Below, piece by piece: positions 23,020 through 32,699 of a DNA stretch of 64,000 nucleotides; positions within the stretch are counted from its first letter, which is position 1, and each line of letters begins with the position of its first letter. The stretch is taken from contig JARFJB010001910.1 of NCBI GenBank assembly GCA_036346205.1, forward strand, positions 1,105,001 to 1,169,000, read 5' to 3'. This DNA comes from Vesta saturnalis. Lineage: Eukaryota; Arthropoda; Insecta; Coleoptera; Lampyridae. The position numbers and the translations under genes were made by a program. The notes beneath the pieces are model-generated. The model was given only the letters and a program-made list of their open reading frames with translations, was not told where the DNA came from and did no database searches.

Positions 23020-24633
23020 AGAGTAGCTGCACTTTTGAAGACAGTTTAGAAGTCAGACATTCCAAAGTTAGATATTTGCCAAGGAGCAATATTGAAAGAT
23101 CTACCCGTGACCCATCCACGTATTTCTGGGCAACAGGAGACAATAAGTATGAAAATCAATTATCTTTAAAGAAAACAAAGGAAAAAAATAAAAATAAACG
23201 TAAGGAGAATACCAAACCAAGTGATATAAACGTAACAGAAGTTACTAATTTAAATTCTAATTATGATAGTATCAAAGCATTAAGTCCATCGTTAAGTGAT
23301 CATTTCAGTGATCTGGGTAAATCGGTTATCAAGAATACGACAATATCAAATGATGTAGGAAATTTAAATTTATTTCAAACGATTGTTAGGAGTTTCGGAT
23401 GTGATGTAAACAACGGTGGTTGCTCACAATTTTGTAACGAATATAATCAAGTTAACTGTACTTGCTTGAGAGGGTTTGTGTTGGATCCTAATGATAAGAA
23501 TTGTCTAGGTAAGTTTTTCTTTTTGTATTTGTGTAAAAATAGTAAGAGGATCTTTAGATATTAATGAATGTGCAATCAATAATGGCGGTTGCTCTCATGC
23601 GTGTATCAATAGTTACGGCTCTTACCGTTGTGAGTGTCCCTATGGTCTCCGATTAAGTGATGATGCACTAACTTGCACGGATATTAATGAATGTTTATTG
23701 AGAAATGACCATGGTCCTTGTCAAGGTACCTGCACCAATACTTTTGGTTCGTATACATGCAGTTGCACTATAAATGGAACTCGTTTAAGCCCAAATAGGC
23801 ATTCTTGCGAAGATGTTGATGAGTGTTTGGAAGGTGTAAGTGGTTGTTCTCATGTCTGTATTAACTTAATAGGTGGATTTATCTGCATTTGCCCTGATGA
23901 AATGGAATTAAGCAATGACTTAAAAACTTGTTATGGTACAAAGAATATTGAACTGGCCACGGTTTATACATAATTAGTTTTAGAAAGTGGTGGGCAGAAT
24001 GACGAGCCCGCTGAAAAGCTGTGCCCACCTTTAATCCCACCAAAGCCTGGATTTTTTCATTGTTCTCAAAAGAAATCGAGATCTTCAAACAAACTGGACT
24101 CCGTATGCGAGTTAATCTGTCCAAATGGTTACAAAACGCTTGGTGACTATAGAGTAATATGTAGGTCAAACGGAAACTGGAGTGGACCACAAACAGGAAG
24201 ATGTTTTCGTAAGATTTCAACATTTCTTAATTACAGTTAATGTCTCCCCAGCTCTTTCAGATCACAACTTTGATCGCCGAAAAAATTATATAGATTTTAT
24301 CTGGGGTAAGATAAATACAATTTTATTATTAATGATAACTATATTTTTACAGATTATCCAAAACCAAGGATATCATGTTCTGCTTCACGTATGGTTTACA
24401 TAAAGAAAGAACAAAAATTAGCTTATGTGAACTTTTCGCCACCTAAAACAAATATTGAGTGGAGACATATCGTATCATATCCTCCTGAGATTAAGACAAA
24501 CTTAGAAGCTTATTTGCCACAAGGACATCATTGGGTAGTTTTTAAAGCTACACATCCAGAAACGCGTATTAGTGCAAAATGTATTATTTCAGTCATAGTG
24601 AAGAAAGAATTAAGTGAAATGAATGTGCATTAA
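23020..24633 (+). CDS. secreted EGF / Sushi / HYR multidomain protein
   Basis: The main host gene. Likely exons: 23020-23508, 23558-23935, 23984-24208, 24261-24305, 24353-24633. Introns are 49, 48, 52 and 47 nt, all phase 1 with GT-AG ends. With the upstream signal exon the product is 488 aa. After a charged, low-complexity N-terminal region come one EGF module (Cys 144-178, [12 protein letters not shown]), three calcium-binding EGF modules starting DINEC, DINEC and DVDEC (residues 180-305), a Sushi/CCP module with six Cys ending in [11 protein letters not shown] (about 319-378), and a HYR module (from [15 protein letters not shown] to about 480). Such combinations occur in extracellular matrix or adhesion proteins. 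No transmembrane segment follows, so it is probably secreted. I do not recognise a specific orthologue. The 45-nt exon 4 is in frame and could be optional. Confidence 0.85.
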
Positions 24634-24744
24634 CTAAAAATGGTAATTCTCTATAATTGTATTGAGCGACATTGGCATAGTTCATCTTTATCTTTTAACT
24701 TACAAAATGTAATCGTTTATTGCAAAAAATAATCTATATAAATT

Positions 24745-24750
24745 AATAAA
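24745..24750 (+). terminator. poly(A) signal of EGF/Sushi/HYR gene
   Basis: AATAAA lies 112 nt after the TAA stop at 24631-24633, a plausible cleavage signal for a short 3' UTR. Confidence 0.55.
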
Positions 24751-25280
24751 GTGGAACAGTGATTATTAACCGGATTAACATTACACTTTATATCATATTA
24801 TAGTCATAGTTCTTTTTTTTTATTAATAACCATTATCATTTTCTGAAAACATAAATAATACTTATATTGTATAAAGCTCAAGCTGTTCTAACACTGTCAA
24901 CGTTTATTAATACACATCGAAATGAAATTTATGTTAGATACCTTACAACACTTATGTAGTATGTAGTGTACCAAGGTACCTTAAACGTGTAATTCGAAGT
25001 TACTCTCAATAATTAACAATCATTAAGAGCATAATATTGAACTTATTCACAATTATCCAAATTCTAAAAAAAATAGCTAATTAAAGTATCTTGACTTTAC
25101 TGATATTAATGGTACTCTTACCGAAATTATTTTCGTGTATCACATTGATTTTCTCGCAGTAAATAAAACCTTAGACTTTATTTGCAAGTATAATATTGAA
25201 TTACTTGCAAAATCCAAATCTAATAAAAAAGATTGGCCCCCTAGTGGTAAGCTACGCTGTGCTAATTTAATGAGATAGGA
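24751..25280. other. no gene recognised
   Basis: AT-rich sequence downstream of the EGF/Sushi/HYR gene; nothing recognisable on either strand. Confidence 0.3.
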
Positions 25281-25565
25281 ATGTATGAGGTTAAGTATTG
25301 CATCATAGGTAGACAGGTAAACACTAAAATAAAAAGATTTATCTATACAACCCATTGCAACTGTCAACGATCGCCAGCCCCCAAGCCTCTTCAGACTAAT
25401 AGATCAGCTTCAGAATCTGCTACCAATGTTGCGGAAGCAATGGTGTATGTAGCACCCCACCTCGGTAATTTTAAGTATGTGATTATTTCTTTTGGGACGT
25501 TTCTGATTCTATTTATACCAACAATTTGTTTTGAAGATTTGCCATTGGCGTGGCGTATTAAATAA
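25281..25565 (+). CDS. hypothetical 94-aa ORF with one membrane segment
   Basis: An ATG-started frame of 94 codons. The first 30 residues look random; the second half has a Ser/Asn/Ala-rich stretch and a hydrophobic span (YVIISFGTFLILFIPTICF, residues about 65-84) followed by EDLPLAWRIK. It could be a terminal exon of a membrane protein, an alternative 3' exon of the preceding gene, or chance. No convincing acceptor with a pyrimidine tract is visible. I do not recognise it. Confidence 0.2.
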   Translation: MYEVKYCIIGRQVNTKIKRFIYTTHCNCQRSPAPKPLQTNRSASESATNVAEAMVYVAPHLGNFKYVIISFGTFLILFIPTICFEDLPLAWRIK

Positions 25566-25767
25566 AAAATATTGAACTAGTAGTGTACGCTGGACCCACG
25601 ATATTTCAATATAATTCAATGTGAGACGATTTAGAAATAACAAATGTTCTATAACTGTGTATTTTCAAATCTTCAAATTTTACAAAACAGCTGAACCTTT
25701 ATCTTCAATATTATTAATACTTAAATTCAACTACTTGATTCTCCTACATGCACAATATATTCCCTCA

Positions 25768-26247
25768 GACAAAATACGAAGGATAGGCAGCAAATACAAG
25801 ATACGCACTGCCTTCAAATCGACCAGAACGCTCAGGGGAATACTAACCAAAACCAAACCATACAATGAAGATCAGAACTCCAAGAACTGTGTATACAACC
25901 TACCATGCGAATGCGGCAGAGCATACATTGGAGAGAGCAGTAGACCGCTCAAAGTGAGAACTCAGGAACACGAGAACAACGTCCGCAAGGGCGAAACAGA
26001 AAGATCAAGAATCGCTGAACATGTCTGGAACGAAGACCACCGCATCCAATGGGATAACATACAGATAGTAGCAAAGGACGAGAATACAACTCGTCGGAAA
26101 CTCAAAGAAGTCACATTCATCGCACTAGCAGAAAATCCAATAAGCCAAGCTAGTGTAGAAATGAAACCCATATGGATTCCAATAATGCGCGAAGAGCTTA
26201 AGCGCAATACACCTGCGCAAGAGGTTACGGCGCAACATGCGCAATAA
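25768..26247 (+). pseudogene. Penelope-like element, GIY-YIG endonuclease fragment (copy 1)
   Basis: The 5'-truncated upstream copy of a tandem Penelope-like (PLE) pair. From 25768 it is nearly identical to 28438-28919. It encodes KIRRIGSKYKIRT, then CVYNLPCECGRAYIGESSRP with LKVRTQEHENN, the GIY-YIG nuclease of PLEs (the GIY equivalent is AYIG, preceded by the CxC common in this group), and ends in a Lys/Arg-rich tail. This part is uninterrupted to the TAA at 26245, unlike the RT portion of the downstream copy. The frame extends upstream to about 25621 but the homology stops at 25768. Confidence 0.85.
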
Positions 26248-26270
26248 ACTTCTGCGCAACCACGAAAAAG

Positions 26271-26309
<39 letters not shown>

Positions 26310-26328
26310 TTCTAACAAATATATATTG

Positions 26329-26403
26329 GATTGCTCAGTGGCTCAACGGTAAAGGTGTCAGACTAGTAAGTGAAAGGTACCAAGTTCGAATCTGAGAGTA
26401 GTC
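26329..26403 (+). ncRNA. tRNA-like stretch with A and B boxes in pLTR (copy 1)
   Basis: 75 nt with an exact A-box consensus TGGCTCAACGG (26339-26349) and a 9/11 B box AGTTCGAATCT (26383-26393). GATTGCT at 26329 can pair with AGTAGTC at 26397-26403, and CTCAG with CTGAG. The T stem is weak and the folds compete, so it is not a canonical tRNA. Copy 2 lies at about 28980-29054, with its A box at 28990-29000 and B box at 29034-29044. Confidence 0.5.
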
Positions 26404-26432
26404 AAGTGCTTGAGAAAAATTAGATATAAAAT

Positions 26433-28919
26433 ATGAATTCGACTCAAGTGCGAAAACAGTCCTGCTCAGGACTAAGCCTGATGACGGAAGCAGAGTCCGC
26501 TTCCGAAACGTCGCGCTCAAAAAGCATAAACTGTCGAAATAGGCCGATCAACTCCACTAATAGGAAACCACAGTTACAAAACACTTATAATACAGAATTA
26601 GTAACTCGGTACGGCCCCGAAGTCAAACAACTTTTCAGAAAGCTTGAAACATCAATGAACAAGCTAGCACTAGAGGAGAACCATCTAACCTTCCTCTGCA
26701 AAGCCCGTGATAACAACTTAATACCCACTGGGCTTAACATCAAAACTCCGATACACAGCCGAAAAATATCACTAATCGCAAAGAGAGCTAACGAAGCGTT
26801 AGTCAAAGAACGAATCAAACATCACCGTTTCAGAAAGTACCAGCTCGAACACCAATCCAACGAGATTAGAGAAACCATTGGAAATCGAGTGAACGAGCAA
26901 GACTTTGGTCGAAGACCCAGGCAATGCACAAGGAAATTCAGCAGAATAAACTCGAACAGCTAATGAAGGAGAAGACAGAACCAACTACCATCAATCGAAA
27001 AAACACTGTCATAAACATCTCTAAACGACAGTTGAACGAAAACGAAATGCAGGTTCTGGACAAAGGCTTGAACTATGCGATAACACCGAGGTATATTTCG
27101 AAAGTAGATTTGATAACCGCAGTCGAAGAAACAGCTATGAAATTAGATCCTGAAGAAGCCGAAGAATACAGAAGTAAGGTTAGATCAGTCCTGGATTCAT
27201 CTAGGCGAACTAAACCTAACCTCTCTAACCTAGAAAGGAGAGCGGTCATTTCCCTTAAGAATGACCCAACGATCAAAGTTCTCCCGGCAGACAAAAGAAA
27301 TGCGACTGTGGTAATGGATATGGACACTTACAACAGTAAGGTCCAAGAACTACTAGACGGGGGCGAGTACAAACAAAAACCCCACACCATCAATCGAAAG
27401 ACGGATATACCTGACGCTCGCAAAACATAAGGGGAGTTCTCCGATTACCAGAGAACTAGACTTACCCCACACTACAGCAAGCCTCCGCATCTGTACGGCC
27501 TACCAAAGATCCACAAGGAAGAAATTCCTCTGAGACCAATTGTGAGCTCGAGAAATTCACCTTGTCACCCATTAGCACACTATCTGCTAGGTATCATTAC
27601 ACCCTTATCGGGAAAAAACCGAATCTATGGCCAAGAATACGCAGCACTTCGTGGAAACCATCAGAAACTTCCAACCAAACCACGAAGAAATACTGGTAAG
27701 CTTTGACATTGTGAGTCTATTCACAAATGTGCCTACCGATAAGGCACTAACTATCATAAGGGACAAGCTGGAAAAGGATGAAACGTTAGACGAACGCACG
27801 CAACTCTCGGTAAACACAATAATGGAACTTCTGACAATATGCATTAGAACTACATATTTCCAGATAGAAGACAAATTCTACCAACAAGAGTTTGGGATGG
27901 CTATGGGTTCCCCACTATCACCCATAGTGAGCAATATATAATGGAAGACTTTGAAGACCAAGCGATATCCGAATTCACAGAGAAACCAAGGATATGGCTT
28001 AGATACGTGGACGATACATTCGTAGTTTGGCAACACGGTAAGCATATGCTAGATGAATTCCTAGATCATCTAAATAGCCGCGCACCCACCATCAAATTCA
28101 CAATGGAATTGGAGTCGGAACAAAAACTGCCATTCCTGGATGTACTTGTACACAGGAATGACAACACTTTCACGACAAGTGTATACAGGAAACCTACCCA
28201 CACGGTACAACTACAATCACCACAAAAACGTGAAGTTAGGCGTAGCAAAATGCTTGTACGATAGAGCAAAAACAATATGCTCAAAACAAGAGGACCTGAA
28301 CAGAGAAAAAGAAAATATCGCTAGAACACTCAAAGAAAATGGCTACCCCGATCTAACACCTAACCTAAACAGGGAAAGAGTAACCTAAAAAGAAGACCCT
28401 AAATATACAGCGATAATACCATATATACAAGGTACCTCAGACAAAATACGAAGGATAGGCAGCAAATACAAGATACGCACTGCCTTCAAATCGACCAGAA
28501 CGCTCAGGGGAATACTAACCAAAACCAAACCATACAATGAAAATCAGAACTCCAAGAACTGTGTATACAACCTACCATGCGAATGCGGCAGAGCATACAT
28601 TGGAGAGAGCAGTAGACCGCTCAAAGTGCGAACTCAGGAACACAAGAACAACGTCCGCAAGGGCGATACAGAAAGATCAAGAATCGCTGAATATGTCTGG
28701 AACGAAGACCACCCCATCCAATGGGATAACATACAGATAGTGGCAAAGGACGAGAATACAACTCGTCGGAAACTCAAAGAAGCCACATTCATCGTACTAG
28801 TAGAAAATCCAGTAAGCCAAGCTAGTATAGAAATGAAACCCATATGGATTCCAATAATGCGCGAAGAGCTTAAGCGCAATACACCTGCGCAAGAGGTTAC
28901 GGCGCAACATGCGCAATAA
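26433..28919 (+). pseudogene. Penelope-like retroelement ORF (RT + GIY-YIG), copy 2
   Basis: A nearly full-length PLE ORF with several lesions. N-terminal part 26433-26963 in one frame; it switches near 26900 to the frame of 26924-27430 (KVLPADKRNATVVMD); in-frame TAA at 27428, then HLYGLPKIHKEEIPLRPIVS; frameshift near 27610 (an extra A in a run); then FDIVSLFTNVPTDKAL (27705) and FGMAMGSPLSPIVSNI; a one-base loss at 27938; then WLRYVDDTFVVW, the catalytic YVDD; KLPFLDVLV; another shift near 28200; TAA at 28386; and finally the GIY-YIG domain CVYNLPCECGRAYIGESS to TAA at 28917. RT and nuclease order and spacing fit a PLE with a C-terminal endonuclease. The low divergence between copies suggests fairly recent activity of the family, though this copy cannot make an intact protein. 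Confidence 0.88.
26478..26513 (+). ncRNA. hammerhead-ribozyme-like motif in pLTR (copy 1)
   Basis: CTGATGA (26478-26484), a 6-bp stem GGAAGC/GCTTCC closing AGAGTCC, then GAAAC (26505-26509) and GTC, the expected cleavage triplet. A TCC...GGA hairpin lies just upstream. Hammerhead motifs in PLE terminal repeats are established knowledge. One caution: the base pair next to the core is C opposite C rather than G-C, and stem III would be minimal, so activity is uncertain. Confidence 0.6.
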
Positions 28920-29214
28920 ACTTCTGCGCAACCACGAAAAAAGTTTAATATATATATAAGTTCTAACAAATATATATTGGATTACTCAGTGGCTCAACGG
29001 TAAAGGTGTCAGACTAGTAAGTGAAAGGTACCAAGTTCGAATCTGAGAGTAGTCAAGTGCTTGAGAAAAATTAGATATAACATATGAATTCGACTCAAGT
29101 GCGAAAACAGTCCTTCTCAGGACTAAGCCTGATGACGGAAGCAGAGTCCGCTTCCGAAACGTCGCGCTCAAAAAGCATAAATTGTGGAAATAGGCCGATC
29201 AACTCCACTAATAT
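28920..29214 (+). repeat. PLE terminal repeat, 3' copy
   Basis: Near-identical to 26248-26566 except for a shorter TA tract and scattered substitutions (for example GGACTAAGC retained but CCTTCTCAGG for CCTGCTCAGG). Homology ends in CCACTAAT, after which copy 1 continues into the ORF and this copy enters unrelated DNA. Confidence 0.85.
29129..29163 (+). ncRNA. hammerhead-ribozyme-like motif in pLTR (copy 2)
   Basis: CTGATGA (29129-29135), the same 6-bp stem, GAAAC (29156-29160) and GTC. The core is identical to copy 1, so both repeats conserve it. Confidence 0.6.
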
Positions 29215-30449
29215 ATTCCCATTATTAAAATATTCGACTCAATATTTTGTTAAATAAACAGAAAAATTAATGTAGAACTTACCTTCAGTAATCGAAGGTT
29301 TAGATCTGGAGCCTCTTCTATAAATGTTTCAATTTCTGTTTTTTTTCAACACTTGATTGTTTTTAACCTCTATTTTTTAAATATGGTGTCAATTTTGGAA
29401 ATTCTCCTATATCTACAGTTTGCTTGAAGTTCAATGTTTTTTTTAACATAGAATAAATAAACCATAGTGCTGATGGTCGCAATTTCTTGGGTTTATATTC
29501 CAAATAAGCAAACATCACACTTTCAGACACCTTCAATTTTTACAGTTACACCAAATCATGAAATCAGGCAGTAGATTGATGTTATATAATTAGTCATCAC
29601 AAATTCATGACATTGATAACCAGGTGAAATGAATGTAATTGTACACCAACCTGTTTCGAAGTTTTCGAAGAGAGATATGGCAGTCAAAGGTGTATGGGTA
29701 GTGGGTATATATTGGAATTAACAGTTACAGTTAGTAATCGAGAGTAGACAGAAGGTGACTATGTAATTTCAGTAAAAATCGCAGAAGTCGTTTTTCAAAG
29801 TAATTACAATCGTATGGCGAAAATTGCAGTAGAATCTGCAGTAACATGTAAGAGGAGGGATGCCGGTAGCTCAGTGGTGAGAGCTGTGGATGTTATTAAT
29901 TTTGTAAGTAGGATACTTCGTAATGCATAATTCAGAATAGGAGAATCATAAATTAAAGGGGCGCCAGTTTACTATCAGGATCTAAACACTTAAATGCGAG
30001 TATTCTATAGCCAAGTTCAAAACAAACAAAATACTTGCTAACCTCACATCTCATAAACCAAGTGAATCGGAAAAATAACTGTCTCCGTCCGGCGTTTTCT
30101 GTAAAGATTCAAAATACTTGGACGTAATCAAAATAAAATGACGTGCTAATAGACAGGCTGATCGGTCATCAATTTTATTTTCTCTAATTTTACTTTACGT
30201 TCAATCTTATCACTGAAATTTTGTATCTTAAAAATAAAATTAAAAAAATAGCAAACGATCTAATAGAGAAATCTCTCACCAATTATTATGTTACAAGCTT
30301 TCATCAAAATCATAAAAAATGAACGTTGTCGTTATAAGGTTGTGTAAATCAAAAATTTCCATAAAAAAATTCAAACTGGTCAGTAACAGTAATTTAATCA
30401 ACACATTGTACCCTCCTGATGCGCTAGTTTACTTTTATGATTAGGGTTT
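29215..30449. other. no gene; isolated A-box-like stretch
   Basis: AT-rich sequence. At 29861-29892 TGCCGGTAGCTCAGTGGTGAG contains an exact A box (TAGCTCAGTGG, 29867-29877), but no B box or tRNA 3' half follows, so it is at most a truncated tRNA-derived repeat. Confidence 0.35.
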
Positions 30450-30467
30450 CCTCGGCTATAGCCGAGG
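30450..30467. repeat. perfect 18-bp palindrome
   Basis: CCTCGGCTATAGCCGAGG, GC-rich in an AT-rich setting, just before the large repeat family begins. It may be the end or loop of an unrecognised element. Confidence 0.6.
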
Positions 30468-30479
30468 GTGGACATAGGT

Positions 30480-32695
30480 TTTTTTAAATAGGGTTGATCG
30501 TTTGCTACCGTATCTTTCACTCCAACCAATAAAGAAAAAGTTTGATACATATATTATCGTATACCTTTTATAAAGATAAATATCTACACTTATACTACCT
30601 TAATTATATTAACAAAACAAGAAAATATGTCTGGATCTGAGTTTAAATATGATAAATTCTTTTTACTTTAAAACGAAGAAAGGAAGATTATTAATAAATT
30701 TACGGAACTCGTCCTGGTAAAACGACTTGAGGGCGGCTCTCGTTTGACGGCGGTCACTCCCACGGCTTCCTTTCCGATGCTCAGCAAGTAGGTTTAACAG
30801 CACAGTTGTGATAAGGAATTTAAACTAGATCATAATTAACTCAATATACATGAATAAACCAAGTTAGGAAATTTTTTGAATACATTTCTGCCTGGTAGAA
30901 AACAGAAGTATCTAAATCATTTACAGTTAAGACCGGTGTGACAATTTTATTTCTCGTTGAAATATTTTTAAACGCAATCAATGTTACCTGGACTATCTAC
31001 GTACCAGAATGAAAACCGATATTTTAATACTTAAGTAACCATTTCCCTTTCTTGAGTTTAAACCTACTTTATTTAGTACAATTTGAACGAGATTTCCTAC
31101 TTAATCTAACGGGACTTATTTAACTAATAGGGGCGGTTTTAATTAGTGTTTTAAAACTAATTAGTAGAAATTAGAATGTGTTCTAGTTAGTTAGTTTCGT
31201 AACTAGGTGAAATTATAATGAGAGGGGTTTAGTGGTATTTCAGGTTTCTCTATTATTATTTACACACAACTACCAACGGGGTGCTGGACATAGATAGCTA
31301 CTGAATTTACAGGGTTAATTACGCCGGGGAAATTTTATCGTGGATATTTCAGCGTGGAATATTTTTATGCGGGAACGAGCAGGTTGTTCACATGGGGCAT
31401 ATGCCGTCCGTAAACGACTTATGGAGAAATGGTGGTGGTGGCGAATATTTTATCTCGGTATGTCCAAACTTTCAGGAATGATTCGTTTACTAGAATATTT
31501 ATCTTCTGTTCACCCGCGGGCAGGATAGACTAAACGTTTTGCATTATCTGATTTTAAACAATGATTGATGCGGGAATAATTCTTTAATCTGACTTCATCG
31601 CGACGTGCGATTCAGGGCGGATTCAGGACTCCGAAAAGGAGTAGATTTTTAGAAACGGGAAATTACGTGAAGTGAGAGAAAATGTAATACTCACTTTGCG
31701 TAATTACTAAACGGACTGGTGCTTTTATTAAATAATGGTCGGATTTTGGTCTGATTTATAGCTTTCCTTTCGGTGGCACTCTGCACTTTTAGTAAGTTGC
31801 CGTGCTGGCGTATAATTGGTGTATAATTATGTAACTAGGATCGATCAGTAGACCTGGGCTGACAGCTCCGTTGCGCTTTCCAATCGACACTATGGGACCG
31901 GTAGAATCCCGACAGGTGGCCTTTGTGCCAGACTGTAAGTGGGAACCGACACTCGGAATTAAACTCCCGCCGTAACGTTCGCCAGAGGTATTTGGGTACT
32001 AGTTTTAAATAAAACTTCCGTGCAGGTGACGGTGAATTTAAACGGCAGCAGGCCAGGATGCACAGAAGTATTCGAGAAGAAATCTAATGCGAAATTCGCG
32101 CTCGGTAAGAAAGGAAAAGGCCACGTATTTCATTCCCTCCCCAAGGGGGGGGGGGCTGCTCGAGCTTTCCGAGCTCCTTCAGACACAATCATGGATTCCC
32201 AGCATACATACATACATTACGTATATATCCATGGTGAGATTAAGGATGGGTGTGGTCAGGATAGGATCGGAAGGAACGGAGTTAGGGTTCTTAGGGGGAA
32301 AATACTACCCCAGCATTCGCCTAAGCAGCCGCACATGGTGTGCATATACGCAGTGACCATGCCGCTATATGTGTATGAGGAAAACCCCCTGAAAAAACCT
32401 CATACAAGGTAGACGGTAACGGGAATCGAACCCATTACCTCCAGAATGCTAGGCAGGTCGTGTTACCACTACGCTACCAGCACGTTACGCACTCGGTAGC
32501 GGGTCTGGTGGTTTTATAGAAATCCGCGGGTGGCGGGGACGCCTCCGGTAGTGACATTAATTTAGAGATTGGTGGCTGTGTTAGTGGGACTGGAGGGGGA
32601 CTCTGACGTGGAAAATTCTTACTATTTTCGGAGCGACGTCGGATGAGATAAAAATTATGGGAAATTCTGCAATTTTGAGTAAAATTGATTGAGTT
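30480..32695 (+). repeat. large dispersed repeat family F (copy 1)
   Basis: Shares a long series of diverged blocks, in the same order, with 62100-63770: ATTTTATTTCTCGTTGAAAT near 30940, CTGGTCCTTATCGCG-like sequence near 31590, TAGGACCGGCAGAATT-like sequence near 31895, AACGACAGCAGGCCAGG-like sequence near 32040 and TTAATTTAGAGATTGG at 32560. It is interrupted at 32108-32488 by a SINE. No open frame of note (31340-31528 is not conserved). Class unknown; long LTRs or a non-autonomous DNA element are both possible. Confidence 0.6.
32108..32488 (-). mobile_element. tRNA-derived SINE, family 2, with target duplication
   Basis: A 381-bp insertion in repeat F. It is flanked by GCGCTCGGTA (32098-32107) and GCACTCGGTA (32489-32498), a 10-bp target duplication with one mismatch. 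On the minus strand its 5' end has an exact A box TAGCGTAGTGG (plus 32466-32476) and an exact B box GGTTCGATTCC (plus 32422-32432) with a good 6-bp T stem; the acceptor arms do not pair. The body is unrelated to SINE family 1. Part of a head-body junction hairpin (GTATGAGG ... CCTCATAC) lies near 32370-32405. The frames at 32020-32412 are artefacts of this insertion. Confidence 0.7.
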
Positions 32696-32699
32696 CACT

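Larger units (their letters stand above)
26248..26566 (+). repeat. PLE terminal repeat (pLTR) between tandem copies
   Basis: It begins ACTTCTGCGCAACCACGAAA, includes a (TA)n tract (26275-26307), a tRNA-like stretch and a hammerhead-like motif, and ends GGCCGATCAACTCCACTAAT. A near-identical copy without the long TA tract follows the second PLE at 28920-29214. Placement of an identical repeat before and after the ORF is the usual PLE layout. Confidence 0.85.

Noticed and set aside
29861..29892. tRNA 5' half
   Set aside because: Only an A box; no anticodon arm, T arm or repeat partner could be shown.
32412..32484. tRNA gene on minus strand with exact A and B boxes
   Set aside because: Good T arm but no acceptor pairing, and it lies inside a SINE insertion with target duplication.
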